Part shown: positions 43,879 to 52,274 of the stretch, one piece after another
Numbering within the stretch: position 1 is the first letter of the stretch
Layout: every line of letters starts with the position of its first letter
From: JAGQVA01 sp033764335
Lineage (GTDB): Bacteria > Bacteroidota > Bacteroidia > J057
Assembly: GCA_033764335.1 (NCBI GenBank)
Contig: JANRJC010000046.1
Span: 1-64,000, forward strand
DNA: 64,000 bases
Direction of reading: 5' to 3'
Made by a program: the position numbers and the translations under genes
The notes under the pieces: model-generated
Told to the model about the DNA's origin: nothing
The model's input: the letters and a program-made list of their open reading frames with translations, nothing else
Databases searched by the model: none

Positions 43879-46800
43879 TTATTGTCCTATTCCTGGATTG
43901 TCAATCAATCTTTTCATGGTGTCGAATAATGCCTGATAAAAAGACTCATCCTTTGCAAAGAGTTTATACAGCTCCAATTCCTTCTTCCTTTGTTGTCCCA
44001 TGACCTCATCCAGCATTTTCTTTAAGGCCAGGTCTCTGTTTTGTGCGTCTTTGTTTTCGGCAAATTTTGTTTTAAAGTCCGGGTGTGCCTGAATGTGCCG
44101 ACTGATGGAGATGAATTTTACCCGTTGGTCTTCCGGCGTAGCGTCCCAGCCCTGAAACCATCTTTCATTGAAGGACCTGATGATTTCATCCAGAGGGTCT
44201 TTTTCTTCTTCGCCGCCATGAGCGCCCCGCGGATTTGGATTTTGCGGGTCCAGTTCTGTGGCCGAATCATCCAAACCAATGGCATGATTCAATTTCGTTC
44301 TTTCAAGGCCATACGTCGAAAGGTCAACGGATTCCAGCAGTTCATCAATCAGCTCATCTTCTTTGGTTCGGACAATCAATTTTGGAATCAGAAATTTCAA
44401 AAACCAAAACAGCTTTTCCCAGGCTAATACTTCATACGGCAGGATGGAAGCCATTTGCCCGTAAATCTTCACAAACTGTTTGGCTTTAATTTTAAAATCG
44501 GCCTTTGCTTCGTCGGCCAATTCCAATTCAGCATTAAACCGGTGGGCAGCCCTGTCAATAACCGGACTGAGCTGCTGGGCATCCACACCCTGGAAATACC
44601 TAGCGACAAAATCTTCTACTTCCGACCATTCATACACACCTGCATCATCCAGGGCACCCTTCAGTTCATGCAACACATTCACGTCGGTGGCACCACTCAG
44701 CGAAGTAGAGGTGTAGAACGGGTCAAATGCAGCTTTGATGTCGTCCACATCGTTGAAAAAGTCCAAAACGAATAAGTCCTCCGTCTTTTTGCCCAGTTTA
44801 TCCGCCGAACGATTCAAGCGGCTGAGCGCCTGAACAGCCAACACGCCCTGAAGTTTTTTGTCAACGTACATGGCGCAGAGTTTTGGCTGGTCAAAGCCAG
44901 TCAGGTATTTATTCGCAACTACCAACATCCGGTAGTCATCCGAGTCAAAATAGTCGCGGGTATCTTTCTCCGCGAAGCCATTCAGGTCCGCCTCTGTATA
45001 TTCCATGCCATCCACTGTTTTCTTTCCTGAGAATGCGATGGCAATTTTGAATGGATTCCCTTTGTCTTTCAATATTTCCCGAATGGCCAGATAATAGCGG
45101 ATGGCCGATTCGATATTCTGGGTAACGACCATGGCCTTGGCTTTGCCTTTCAGCTTCTTGGTGTTATACACTTTTGAAATAAAGTGCTCCAGCATGATTT
45201 CAGCCTTGGTACCAATGGTTTGCCTGTGCCTTTCGACGTAGGCACGAAGTTTCTTCTGCGCTTTTTTTGTATCGAATAAAGGATTGTCCTGGATGGACTT
45301 CTCGATTTCGTAGTAGCTTTTGTAGGTGGTATAGTTCGCCAGTACATCGAGAATGAACCCTTCTTCGATGGCCTGCTTCATGGAATACAAATGAAACGGC
45401 CTGAACGTACCGTCTTCCTGCCTGGCGCCAAATCTTTCGAGCGTTGCGTTTTTGGGCGTTGCGGTAAAAGCCAGGTAAGAGGCGTTGCCCTTCATTTTCC
45501 GGGCTTGCATGGCTTTCAAAATTTTGTCCTGGGCGTCTTCTTCGTCCTCTTCGTTTTGCCCGACGCCCATAGCCTGGTTCATTTTCCCTGCGGCCGTTCC
45601 GCTTTGGGAACTGTGCGCCTCGTCAATAATGACCGCAAATCGCTTGTCGCTCAGGTCGGCAATGCCATCCACGATAAAGGGGAACTTCTGTATGGTGGTA
45701 ATGATGATTTTTTTACCCTGCTCCAAACCGTCTTTCAGATCTTTGGAGGAGAAGGCCGGGGCCACAATGTTTTTTACCTCCGAAAATTCTTTGATGTTTT
45801 CCCGCAGTTGTTTATCTAGCAAACGCCTGTCTGTCACGACAATAACGGAATCGAACAAGGGATTCTGAATGCCCCTGCCGCCGGGCAAGCCCTCTCTTTC
45901 GGGATAGGTTTCAATCAATTGATAGGCGGCCCAGGTGATGGAGTTGGATTTGCCCGACCCTGCGGAATGTTGTATCAGATAGGTGTGACCTACGCCATGC
46001 CGGGATGCGTGGCTCAGTAATTTCCTGACCACATCCAGCTGGTGGTAGCGCGGAAAGTACAGGGTTCTTTTGCCCAGGGCATCCGTTGGGCTGCTGTCGA
46101 AACGCACAAAATGCTGAATGATATTGGCCAGGCTTTCGCGCGTAAAGATATCTTCCCACAGATAGGAAGATTTATGCCCGAAGGGGTTCGGCGGGTTTCC
46201 TTTGCCGTTGTTGGCGCCTTTGTTAAAGGGCAAAAAGAAGGAGTTCGCCCCGTCTAATTTGGTGCACATATACACCTCGTCGGTATCAACAGCGAAGTGT
46301 ACCAGGCAGCGGCCAAAATTCAACAGAGGCTGCTTGATGTCCCGGTCGTATTTGTATTGTTTGATGCCATTCACCCTGGCAGTTTGTCCGGTCCAGGCAT
46401 TTTTGAGTTCCAGCGTGGCAATGGGCAATCCATTCACAAACACCACCATGTCTATTTCTTCCCGCTGGTTGTCGGTATTGTATCGCACCTGGCGGGTGAC
46501 GCTAAACTCATTCTTCTCAAAATTATCTTTCACCGCCTGGCTGCTGCTGGCCATCGGCACCTGATACAACAGGGTAAAGTGTGCGTCTTCTACTTCAAGC
46601 CCTTTGCGCAGCAAGCGCAGGAGACCGTATTTTTTGATCATCCGGTCGAGACGCTCCACAATTCTGAGCTTCCAATCCGAAGTGCGCTTCAGCTTGTCGA
46701 GTTCCTCTTTTTGGGTGGTTTCCAGAAAGTGCCAGAAACGGGTTTCGTCCAGGGCGTATTGCGCGTTGAAATCGCCGGCATGGCCGTTGTAAAAGCCTTT

Positions 46801-46932
46801 GCTGCTCCGGTACAGCGCCGCAGGTTCCTCAGCGGTGTTTTGATCACTACTGTTCAGTTCTTCGAGGCAAGTGCCTGTCAGGGCTTTTTCAATGGCGGAT
46901 TCAAGGGCTCGTTCGTTGGTTTGGGAAGGCAT
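43879..46932 (-). CDS. hsdR: Type I restriction enzyme endonuclease subunit HsdR
   Basis: A 1017-residue translocating endonuclease. N-terminal nuclease motif: EIDMVVFVNG then ATLELKNAWTG near residues 155-180 (D...E-x-K). Helicase motifs include HSAGSGKSNSITWAA (Walker A, near 325) and VIIDEAHSSQSG (DEAH box, near 432), followed by AFTATPK near 492 and ALSRLNRS near 704. It cleaves DNA after ATP-driven translocation when HsdM/HsdS do not find methylation. It ends the seven-gene minus-strand operon, 17 bp after the 320-aa unknown gene. No frameshift is seen. Confidence 0.96.
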   Translation of the reverse strand: MPSQTNERALESAIEKALTGTCLEELNSSDQNTAEEPAALYRSSKGFYNGHAGDFNAQYALDETRFWHFLETTQKEELDKLKRTSDWKLRIVERLDRMIKKYGLLRLLRKGLEVEDAHFTLLYQVPMASSSQAVKDNFEKNEFSVTRQVRYNTDNQREEIDMVVFVNGLPIATLELKNAWTGQTARVNGIKQYKYDRDIKQPLLNFGRCLVHFAVDTDEVYMCTKLDGANSFFLPFNKGANNGKGNPPNPFGHKSSYLWEDIFTRESLANIIQHFVRFDSSPTDALGKRTLYFPRYHQLDVVRKLLSHASRHGVGHTYLIQHSAGSGKSNSITWAAYQLIETYPEREGLPGGRGIQNPLFDSVIVVTDRRLLDKQLRENIKEFSEVKNIVAPAFSSKDLKDGLEQGKKIIITTIQKFPFIVDGIADLSDKRFAVIIDEAHSSQSGTAAGKMNQAMGVGQNEEDEEDAQDKILKAMQARKMKGNASYLAFTATPKNATLERFGARQEDGTFRPFHLYSMKQAIEEGFILDVLANYTTYKSYYEIEKSIQDNPLFDTKKAQKKLRAYVERHRQTIGTKAEIMLEHFISKVYNTKKLKGKAKAMVVTQNIESAIRYYLAIREILKDKGNPFKIAIAFSGKKTVDGMEYTEADLNGFAEKDTRDYFDSDDYRMLVVANKYLTGFDQPKLCAMYVDKKLQGVLAVQALSRLNRSADKLGKKTEDLFVLDFFNDVDDIKAAFDPFYTSTSLSGATDVNVLHELKGALDDAGVYEWSEVEDFVARYFQGVDAQQLSPVIDRAAHRFNAELELADEAKADFKIKAKQFVKIYGQMASILPYEVLAWEKLFWFLKFLIPKLIVRTKEDELIDELLESVDLSTYGLERTKLNHAIGLDDSATELDPQNPNPRGAHGGEEEKDPLDEIIRSFNERWFQGWDATPEDQRVKFISISRHIQAHPDFKTKFAENKDAQNRDLALKKMLDEVMGQQRKKELELYKLFAKDESFYQALFDTMKRLIDNPGIGQ

Positions 46933-46949
46933 AAAAGACCTGTTTGTTT

Positions 46950-47912
46950 TTATGTAGCCGTAGGCAAATGTTTGCCAAAATACCCAATATACATTTTCTT
47001 CTCTGAAGGATTGGGATAAAAATGGAGCCGGAAAGCTCCGCTGAAGTTTTTGATATGAAAGCCGAAAAATTGCTTTTCTGATCCTACCACAAAGGTTCGT
47101 AAATTGCTCAACCTAGGATTGTTTTTCACCGTGTCCGACTCGTCAGATATCGTCAATTGCGTCTCCGCCTTGAGCGATGCGAGCGAAAAATCTTGCCCTT
47201 TTTCACAGTAGCTATTCAAGGCTGTTAATGCACCATATAGCTGATTATAGACAGTGGCTGAGACAAATATGTGCTGAAGTTGAGATTTTGTTTGTCCGCA
47301 GAATACAATATGCGGAAATTCTGCTTCCCGATTGTCCCAAAGCTCAGATCCCTTTCTCAGGCTATCCCGCCGCTCTTCGATTATTCGATCTTTAAATACT
47401 TGCCACTGAGCAGCAGAGACACAATGGTGGACATCTAAAACCGCTTCCTGATCGCCCTCAGATGTTAATTCCGTATGCCATAGAGAGATGCGCGCCGGTT
47501 GCCAGCGGGTATGGGAGTCAAAGCTCAAGGCCAACTGGCCCAGCAGGCAGGCAGCACCTAAAGAGGGTACTGAGATTTCTCGCTCTTCAAACAGAAAAAA
47601 TTCAGAAAGCGCAAACCGCTCAGCAATGACAACCTCCTCCGCCGGAATTTGAGGAACAGCAGCTTTCGTGATGAATGATTTCACCCTTCTCTGGTACTCC
47701 CTCTCCTGAATCTCAAGCCACTCCCGAAAAGGATATGCTTCTGCAAGCGGAATTTCATACCAGCTTTGACCCAAGTTACCGGAAAGTAAGAGGGATTTGA
47801 AATGGCTGTCAAATGCGCTACTGACAATGGCCAGGCATGCCGGAAATTTCTGATCGGCCTCACGGCGGTCAGGATATGGGATAGAAGCCTCATTCAGAAT
47901 CAAATATTCCAT
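46950..47912 (-). CDS. Unknown protein in the DUF262/DUF3696 module
   Basis: A 320-residue soluble protein that I do not recognise as a named family. It begins MEYLILNEASIPYPDRRE; the middle has IPAEEVVIAERFALSEFFLFEE and SFDSHTRWQPARISLWHTEL; the C-terminal segment FRLHFYPNPSEKKMYIGYFGKHLP resembles, in pattern only, the short beta-sheet end of RelE-like or related small toxins. It has no signal peptide or membrane segment. It lies 8 bp after the AAA ATPase gene and 17 bp before hsdR, so it is expected to be co-expressed and perhaps the effector or regulator of that module. Confidence 0.75.
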   Translation of the reverse strand: MEYLILNEASIPYPDRREADQKFPACLAIVSSAFDSHFKSLLLSGNLGQSWYEIPLAEAYPFREWLEIQEREYQRRVKSFITKAAVPQIPAEEVVIAERFALSEFFLFEEREISVPSLGAACLLGQLALSFDSHTRWQPARISLWHTELTSEGDQEAVLDVHHCVSAAQWQVFKDRIIEERRDSLRKGSELWDNREAEFPHIVFCGQTKSQLQHIFVSATVYNQLYGALTALNSYCEKGQDFSLASLKAETQLTISDESDTVKNNPRLSNLRTFVVGSEKQFFGFHIKNFSGAFRLHFYPNPSEKKMYIGYFGKHLPTAT

Positions 47913-47920
47913 GGCAGATT

Positions 47921-49039
47921 TTATTCCAGAAGCAGATCCAATTGTTTATCCCATTCGTCAAAAAAGCCATCAGGCCACTCATCTGCCCGGCCGGTAGCAT
48001 CTATATGGATAGGAATAACCCGGCTCGAATGATCAGGAGATTCAGCGTCTCGCTGGAAGTAATACACTTTTGTATCCTCGTGTGAAAGCACCCCCTGCTT
48101 GATCGCTACCCTGATGCCATTCAGGATATGATCACTGTGCGACTCCAACATAATTTGACTGCCAGAGGCGGCTGCCAGTGCGCAAAGACGGGCGATCTTG
48201 GCCTGGCCTGCCGGATGCAGGTGCGACTCCGGGTTTTCGATGATCAATAAGCCGCCAGGAGGCATCATCAACAATGCAGTGATGATGGGCAGTACATAGG
48301 TGAGACCAAACCCCACATTGGTTGGTTTAAAACTTTCGGTATATCCGTTCTGTAACTCAAAGCTATAGGACAGGCTGGCAATCTCCAGCTTTTCATGATA
48401 GGTCGCATTTACCCTTACGCCCGAAGATATTTCTGATAACCAGGCACTTACATTGTCCAGAAGGGTATCGGATTTAGCATCGGGATGCTGCAAATCCGGA
48501 TTTGGCAGCGGACGATTCTGGTATTGGGCCAGATAATGCACGGTATATTCGCCCTCTTTGCCCAGAGACACCAAATCATCTACATGGTAGGTCGAGGTTT
48601 TATACTGCGTTTGCGGATTGATCCGGTTAGCGCCCAGGTAGCGGGTGTTGTCTGAAAACATAAAAGCCGCTGCTAAGTCAAAACCCTCGCTCCTTTCCTG
48701 CTTCGCTAAGGGCAATACATCCTTTTCAGCCGCCTGGTGAAAAGAAACTTCGAGCGTATGTGTATAATCCCACTCCAGATCAAATGTTAATAACGCTTCG
48801 GCCGGGGCACCTATCGAAAAAACATCTTTGCCAAGGCCCAGGCTGAGCAAGTCTTCGTCTTTGAGAAACAATCCCCGCTCAAAATCGCCATTTCGCAGCG
48901 ACTGCTTAAGCAACAACAAGGGCTGAATCGCTGAAGATTTACCTATGGCATTGATCCCCGTGAAGAGGTTGAGACTGCCCAGCGGAAAGTCAGCCTCCAG
49001 AATGGACTTAAAGTTCTTGATTTTCAGCTTAGTAAGCAT
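47921..49039 (-). CDS. AAA ATPase, DUF3696 domain protein
   Basis: A 372-residue OLD/SMC-like ATPase. Walker A GINAIGKSS at residues 28-36 follows IKNFKSI, typical of AAA_15/AAA_21 nucleases and ABC-type ATPases; the Walker B is GGLLIIENPESHLHP near 265 and the H-loop SHSDHILNGI near 299. The C-terminal DUF3696-like stretch is RADEWPDGFFDEWDKQ near 352. No TOPRIM (OLD nuclease) part is present, so it is an ATPase alone. The start overlaps the preceding DUF262 gene by 11 bp. Such ATPases are frequent in phage defence modules, where they sense and drive nuclease partners. The role here is inferred. Confidence 0.88.
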   Translation of the reverse strand: MLTKLKIKNFKSILEADFPLGSLNLFTGINAIGKSSAIQPLLLLKQSLRNGDFERGLFLKDEDLLSLGLGKDVFSIGAPAEALLTFDLEWDYTHTLEVSFHQAAEKDVLPLAKQERSEGFDLAAAFMFSDNTRYLGANRINPQTQYKTSTYHVDDLVSLGKEGEYTVHYLAQYQNRPLPNPDLQHPDAKSDTLLDNVSAWLSEISSGVRVNATYHEKLEIASLSYSFELQNGYTESFKPTNVGFGLTYVLPIITALLMMPPGGLLIIENPESHLHPAGQAKIARLCALAAASGSQIMLESHSDHILNGIRVAIKQGVLSHEDTKVYYFQRDAESPDHSSRVIPIHIDATGRADEWPDGFFDEWDKQLDLLLE

Positions 49040-50138
49040 GATCTGTATATTGGGTGATCAGTTTTTGTAACTCCTGGTGGCGCAACGCTACGCTTTCCAC
49101 CCGGTTGGTATTGGCCGTAATCGCTGCCTCAAAGTCTGGCTTACGCATCATGTCCAGGTAGCCAGAGATAAAAGCTTCTTGTTGGGACAGCAGTCGGTCC
49201 ATCCCGGCATCTGTCAGATGGGCAAGATTTACCGCAGTCGTTTCAAACAGCGAGCGGTTGATCACAGGCCTGCCTGCCGGATGGAGCAGCGCCTTGCTGA
49301 ACATGTTCTGACCGAATAGCTGCTCGGCACGAACCAGACTCCGGTGGCAGGCTGCTGCCCATGCTGAACGCTCGGCCTCTGTTGCTTTCTCGTTGAGGTG
49401 CTCCATTTCCTCATCCAGAAACATACGCAGCGAAGGCTGATACTGGGCAGGCCCGCGCCGGTAGAAGGCAATAAACCTCAGCAACAATTCCCGGTCCAGC
49501 ATACGCCTCGGCGATACCCCCAGATACTGTCTGAACCACGGCTCCTCGGCTACCTGATTTAAAAACCGGGTAGCAGGCCCCTGGTTGAGGGCATGCCGGA
49601 TCTCCTGGGCGGTCATCTTAAGACCCGCCGTATTGATACGGTAAAACAGGTTGGTGAGTACTTTTTTGGGGGTGCCTTTCCTGATTTTAAAGAGTGTTAC
49701 TGGGGTGTCTTCGATGCGGCGCTGCAAGGTGCGGTCCAGGTCGTTATATTTTTTCCCTTCCAGCTCCTTCAAAAACTCCATATGGCTCAGTTTTAGGTTT
49801 TTGTCCACCATAAACCGCTTAAAGGTAGAGAGCCGCTGCAAGCCATCTACTACTACCCACTTGTCATCATTGGCTACGTCCATGTAAAAAGCGGGCAGGG
49901 GAAGCTTGATCAGGATAGACTCGATCAGTTGGCTCATGCGCGTATTGTCCCACAGATTGGCACTACGCTGAAACTCAGGAAAGAGGTCTATCTCACCATG
50001 ACGGATCCGGCTCACCAGCGCAGAAACAGTGGCAGGCTCGACCGTAATGTCCACCTGCTTAGGGTCAAACGGAACCTGGATGGCAAACTCGCCTTCCTGA
50101 TCGTCCTCTATGTCAAGGTATAGTTCGTCTTCTTTCAT
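49029..50138 (-). CDS. DUF262 protein (ParB-like/GmrSD N-domain-like)
   Basis: A 369-residue protein with DUF262, the ParB/Srx-fold domain that binds or hydrolyses nucleotides: FPEFQRSANLWDN near residue 54 and the DGQQR-type motif VVDGLQRLSTFKRF near 95 (Gln replaced by Leu). DUF262 also occurs as the N-terminal half of the type IV nuclease GmrSD, but no DUF1524 HNH nuclease half is seen; the second half is helical (residues ~190-360). It is the first gene of the three-gene module, 32 bp after hsdS. DUF262 genes have been noted in hsd loci of other bacteria as R-linked open reading frames. Confidence 0.88.
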   Translation of the reverse strand: MKEDELYLDIEDDQEGEFAIQVPFDPKQVDITVEPATVSALVSRIRHGEIDLFPEFQRSANLWDNTRMSQLIESILIKLPLPAFYMDVANDDKWVVVDGLQRLSTFKRFMVDKNLKLSHMEFLKELEGKKYNDLDRTLQRRIEDTPVTLFKIRKGTPKKVLTNLFYRINTAGLKMTAQEIRHALNQGPATRFLNQVAEEPWFRQYLGVSPRRMLDRELLLRFIAFYRRGPAQYQPSLRMFLDEEMEHLNEKATEAERSAWAAACHRSLVRAEQLFGQNMFSKALLHPAGRPVINRSLFETTAVNLAHLTDAGMDRLLSQQEAFISGYLDMMRKPDFEAAITANTNRVESVALRHQELQKLITQYTDHAY

Positions 50139-50170
50139 GCGCTAAGGGGTACACATTTCGGTAAAGATAA

Positions 50171-51541
50171 TCAAGATTGGGAAGTTTCATCTGGCACTTT
50201 TATCTTCCCCGTCACCGCCCCATCAATCAAACTCGCTTTCAGCTCCTTCAATTTCTCTATCTGCCGCTCCTGCAAGCCGATCGCCTTGTCTATGTTCGCG
50301 GATTGGGACTCGATGTGGGCGACAATGGCGGATTGTTCGGGAAGGGGTGGTATTGGAATAGAAAGATTAAAGAACGCACTCACATTTATACTTTCTACAG
50401 TTGCAGCTTGTTGACGAGTTTCTACTAAAATTTTTGAACTGTTTCCTTGGATCAATCTTAAAAAATACGGAACAAATATTTGACCAGAAAATATTATGCA
50501 TTTAATATCCTGATTTATTGCCATGTCAATTTCTAAAATTGACAATGCGAATGTGTGTTGTAAAATTCCAGATCTTGTTACAAATACAACAGAGCCTTTA
50601 GGTGCCATATTTGATGAAGACTGTTTTAAGCCTTCAACAGAAATTTCTCTTGCAGAATTTGACAAATAATCACTTTTAACATCTACCGAAGATATCCATG
50701 GAATACCACCACCCCAATATTCCAATTTATCAGTAGGAGGCGTGCCACCACTGAAGTGTTTTTTAACCACAAACTTCAACTTCTTCACCTCCCACCCCTC
50801 CGGAATCTCCCCGATCCACTCCACGCCGGAGTCTTTCATTTCAGCTATTGGGCGCATTTTCCATTCTCCATTCTCCATTTTCAATTTCCCCGTGACCGCC
50901 TGTTGGATCACAATCTGCTTGCGCTCTTTAAGCAGGGCAATCAACTGCTCTTTTTGCGCAATGGCCCGGTCGATTTTCGCGGTTTTGTCGTCGAGGAAGG
51001 CGGCAATGCGGGTTTGCTCATTGGGAGGGGGGAGTAACGACCAAATTTTATAAAAATCATCCGTGTATAATCTTAGCCTACTTTCAATAACCCCTGAACT
51101 TTTTCTTTTAAATTCAGATTTGTAAATTTCACTCCTCACCAAATAATGAAAGAAGCGTTCAGAATTTCCTTCATTTAAGCGATAGACAGAATATGCCGGA
51201 CTCGTTATCCCATTAAATGGAGAAAATCCTAAACTTCCGTTCCATGCAAGCATGATATTGCTAACCAAATCGTTTATATAAACCTTTTTATAACCTTCAA
51301 GCGTTGAAGCCGTTGTCAATAAGTCGCCATTTTCTACTTTATCGGATTTTTTAGTTACACCTGTGTATTGCGATACTGAGAGCAATTCTTCGGAGCCGTC
51401 ATTACTTTTTTCATTGATTTCCTTAAATAAAAATTTAAATCGTCTCACCTCCCAATGCTCCGGAATTTGCCCGAGCCATTCGACGCCCGAGTCTTTGTAG
51501 GCGGGGTATTGGGGGAATGATGATATGCTGGTCTGATTCAT
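50171..51541 (-). CDS. hsdS: Type I restriction specificity subunit HsdS
   Basis: A 456-residue S subunit with two target recognition domains and two conserved coiled repeats. The first half begins YKDSGVEWLGQIPEHWEVRR and the second KDSGVEWIGEIPEGWEVKK (near residue 237); the helical repeats end AVTGKLK (near 220) and AVTGKIK (near 447). It gives HsdM and HsdR their DNA sequence specificity. The start overlaps the end of the RAYT gene by 4 bp (ATGA), so it is translationally coupled. Recognition sequence cannot be predicted. Confidence 0.96.
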   Translation of the reverse strand: MNQTSISSFPQYPAYKDSGVEWLGQIPEHWEVRRFKFLFKEINEKSNDGSEELLSVSQYTGVTKKSDKVENGDLLTTASTLEGYKKVYINDLVSNIMLAWNGSLGFSPFNGITSPAYSVYRLNEGNSERFFHYLVRSEIYKSEFKRKSSGVIESRLRLYTDDFYKIWSLLPPPNEQTRIAAFLDDKTAKIDRAIAQKEQLIALLKERKQIVIQQAVTGKLKMENGEWKMRPIAEMKDSGVEWIGEIPEGWEVKKLKFVVKKHFSGGTPPTDKLEYWGGGIPWISSVDVKSDYLSNSAREISVEGLKQSSSNMAPKGSVVFVTRSGILQHTFALSILEIDMAINQDIKCIIFSGQIFVPYFLRLIQGNSSKILVETRQQAATVESINVSAFFNLSIPIPPLPEQSAIVAHIESQSANIDKAIGLQERQIEKLKELKASLIDGAVTGKIKVPDETSQS

Positions 51542-52272
51542 GAATGTGAAGACTGGGGGTGAAAGCGGTCCTGGACCCAGGTCTGCGGGTTGTTGAGGAT
51601 GTAGGCGGAGATGTGTTCAAACGAGGCATCGTTCCGGATGATATGGTCATGGAAGCGTGCCTGCCATGCAAAATCAGGGCGTATTTTCCGGATTTCAAAA
51701 GCGCAGCGGCCTTTGTACCAGCGGATGATCCGCGACAGGTTGTCGTGCAACATGGGGTTGCGATCGCCGGTGATGCCGCCGGGGGATTCGGATTCGGATT
51801 CTGTAGAGACGCGATTAATCGCGTCTCTACCCAACGAATTACCCAACGAATTACCCAACGAATTACCGGGGGAATCACCGGGGGGATGCTCAATGATCAC
51901 AATGCCGTGGACATGGTTGGGCATGACGACGAATTCTCCCAGATGTGCGTAGGGAAAACGTTCTGGAATTTCCAGCCAATGACGTTGGGCGATGATGCCA
52001 GATGGGGATAATTGGACAGATGCGACGGGGGGCGAATCGGTATCGGTTGGTTCGGTTGGTTTCGATGGTAGAGACGCGATTAATCGCGTCTCTACCATTC
52101 GCGGATCGTCCGCAAACCGCGGATCATTCACCCGCGATTCTACCACGTCCCCAAAATGGCACATCCGATCCTTTAGGCAAATGGTTACAAAATAGGCGGC
52201 ATTCCAGTCGTAGTCCCACCAGGAAGCACGCGCCGATTGGATTCGGTATTTGCCGTTGAATTTTTCTGCCAT
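51538..52272 (-). CDS. REP-associated tyrosine transposase (RAYT, Y1 HUH transposase)
   Basis: A 244-residue HUH/Y1 transposase of the REP-associated type. Landmarks are WDYDWNAAYFVTICLKDR near residue 19, HLGEFVVMPNHVHGI near 112 with the HUH pair, FAWQARFHDHIIRND near 205 and the putative catalytic Tyr in ISAYILNNPQTW near 224. This is close to the Bacteroidota RAYT family. Two regions of low complexity (residues ~55-80 and ~130-165) contain the translated REP palindromes, and a tetrapeptide repeat (NSLG). Such genes are domesticated transposases that mobilise REP hairpins. It is set in-line between hsdM (2 bp gap) and hsdS (4 bp overlap), which is unusual. Confidence 0.9.
   Translation of the reverse strand: MAEKFNGKYRIQSARASWWDYDWNAAYFVTICLKDRMCHFGDVVESRVNDPRFADDPRMVETRLIASLPSKPTEPTDTDSPPVASVQLSPSGIIAQRHWLEIPERFPYAHLGEFVVMPNHVHGIVIIEHPPGDSPGNSLGNSLGNSLGRDAINRVSTESESESPGGITGDRNPMLHDNLSRIIRWYKGRCAFEIRKIRPDFAWQARFHDHIIRNDASFEHISAYILNNPQTWVQDRFHPQSSHS
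51803..51830. repeat. REP palindrome inside the RAYT gene, copy 1
   Basis: A perfect 28-bp palindrome with half-site gtagagacgcgatt. On the RAYT strand it is read as RDAINRVST (about residues 148-156). Confidence 0.93.
51829..51888. repeat. 12-bp tandem repeat next to REP copy 1
   Basis: Three exact units of acccaacgaatt (51829-51864) followed by two degenerate units (to 51888). On the RAYT strand it codes for a repeated NSLG tetrapeptide. Confidence 0.9.
52065..52098. repeat. REP palindrome inside the RAYT gene, copy 2
   Basis: The same 28-bp palindrome (52068-52095), here extended to 34 bp of perfect symmetry (atggtagag...ctctaccat). On the RAYT strand it is read in another frame, as VETRLIAS (about residues 59-67). 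Confidence 0.93.
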
Positions 52273-52274
52273 GT

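Noticed and set aside
49029..50138. GmrSD-type modified-DNA restriction enzyme
   Set aside because: Only the DUF262 half is present; no DUF1524 HNH nuclease half or adjacent gene for it is seen.
51829..51888. CRISPR array
   Set aside because: The 12-bp units are directly adjacent with no spacers, and no cas genes are present.
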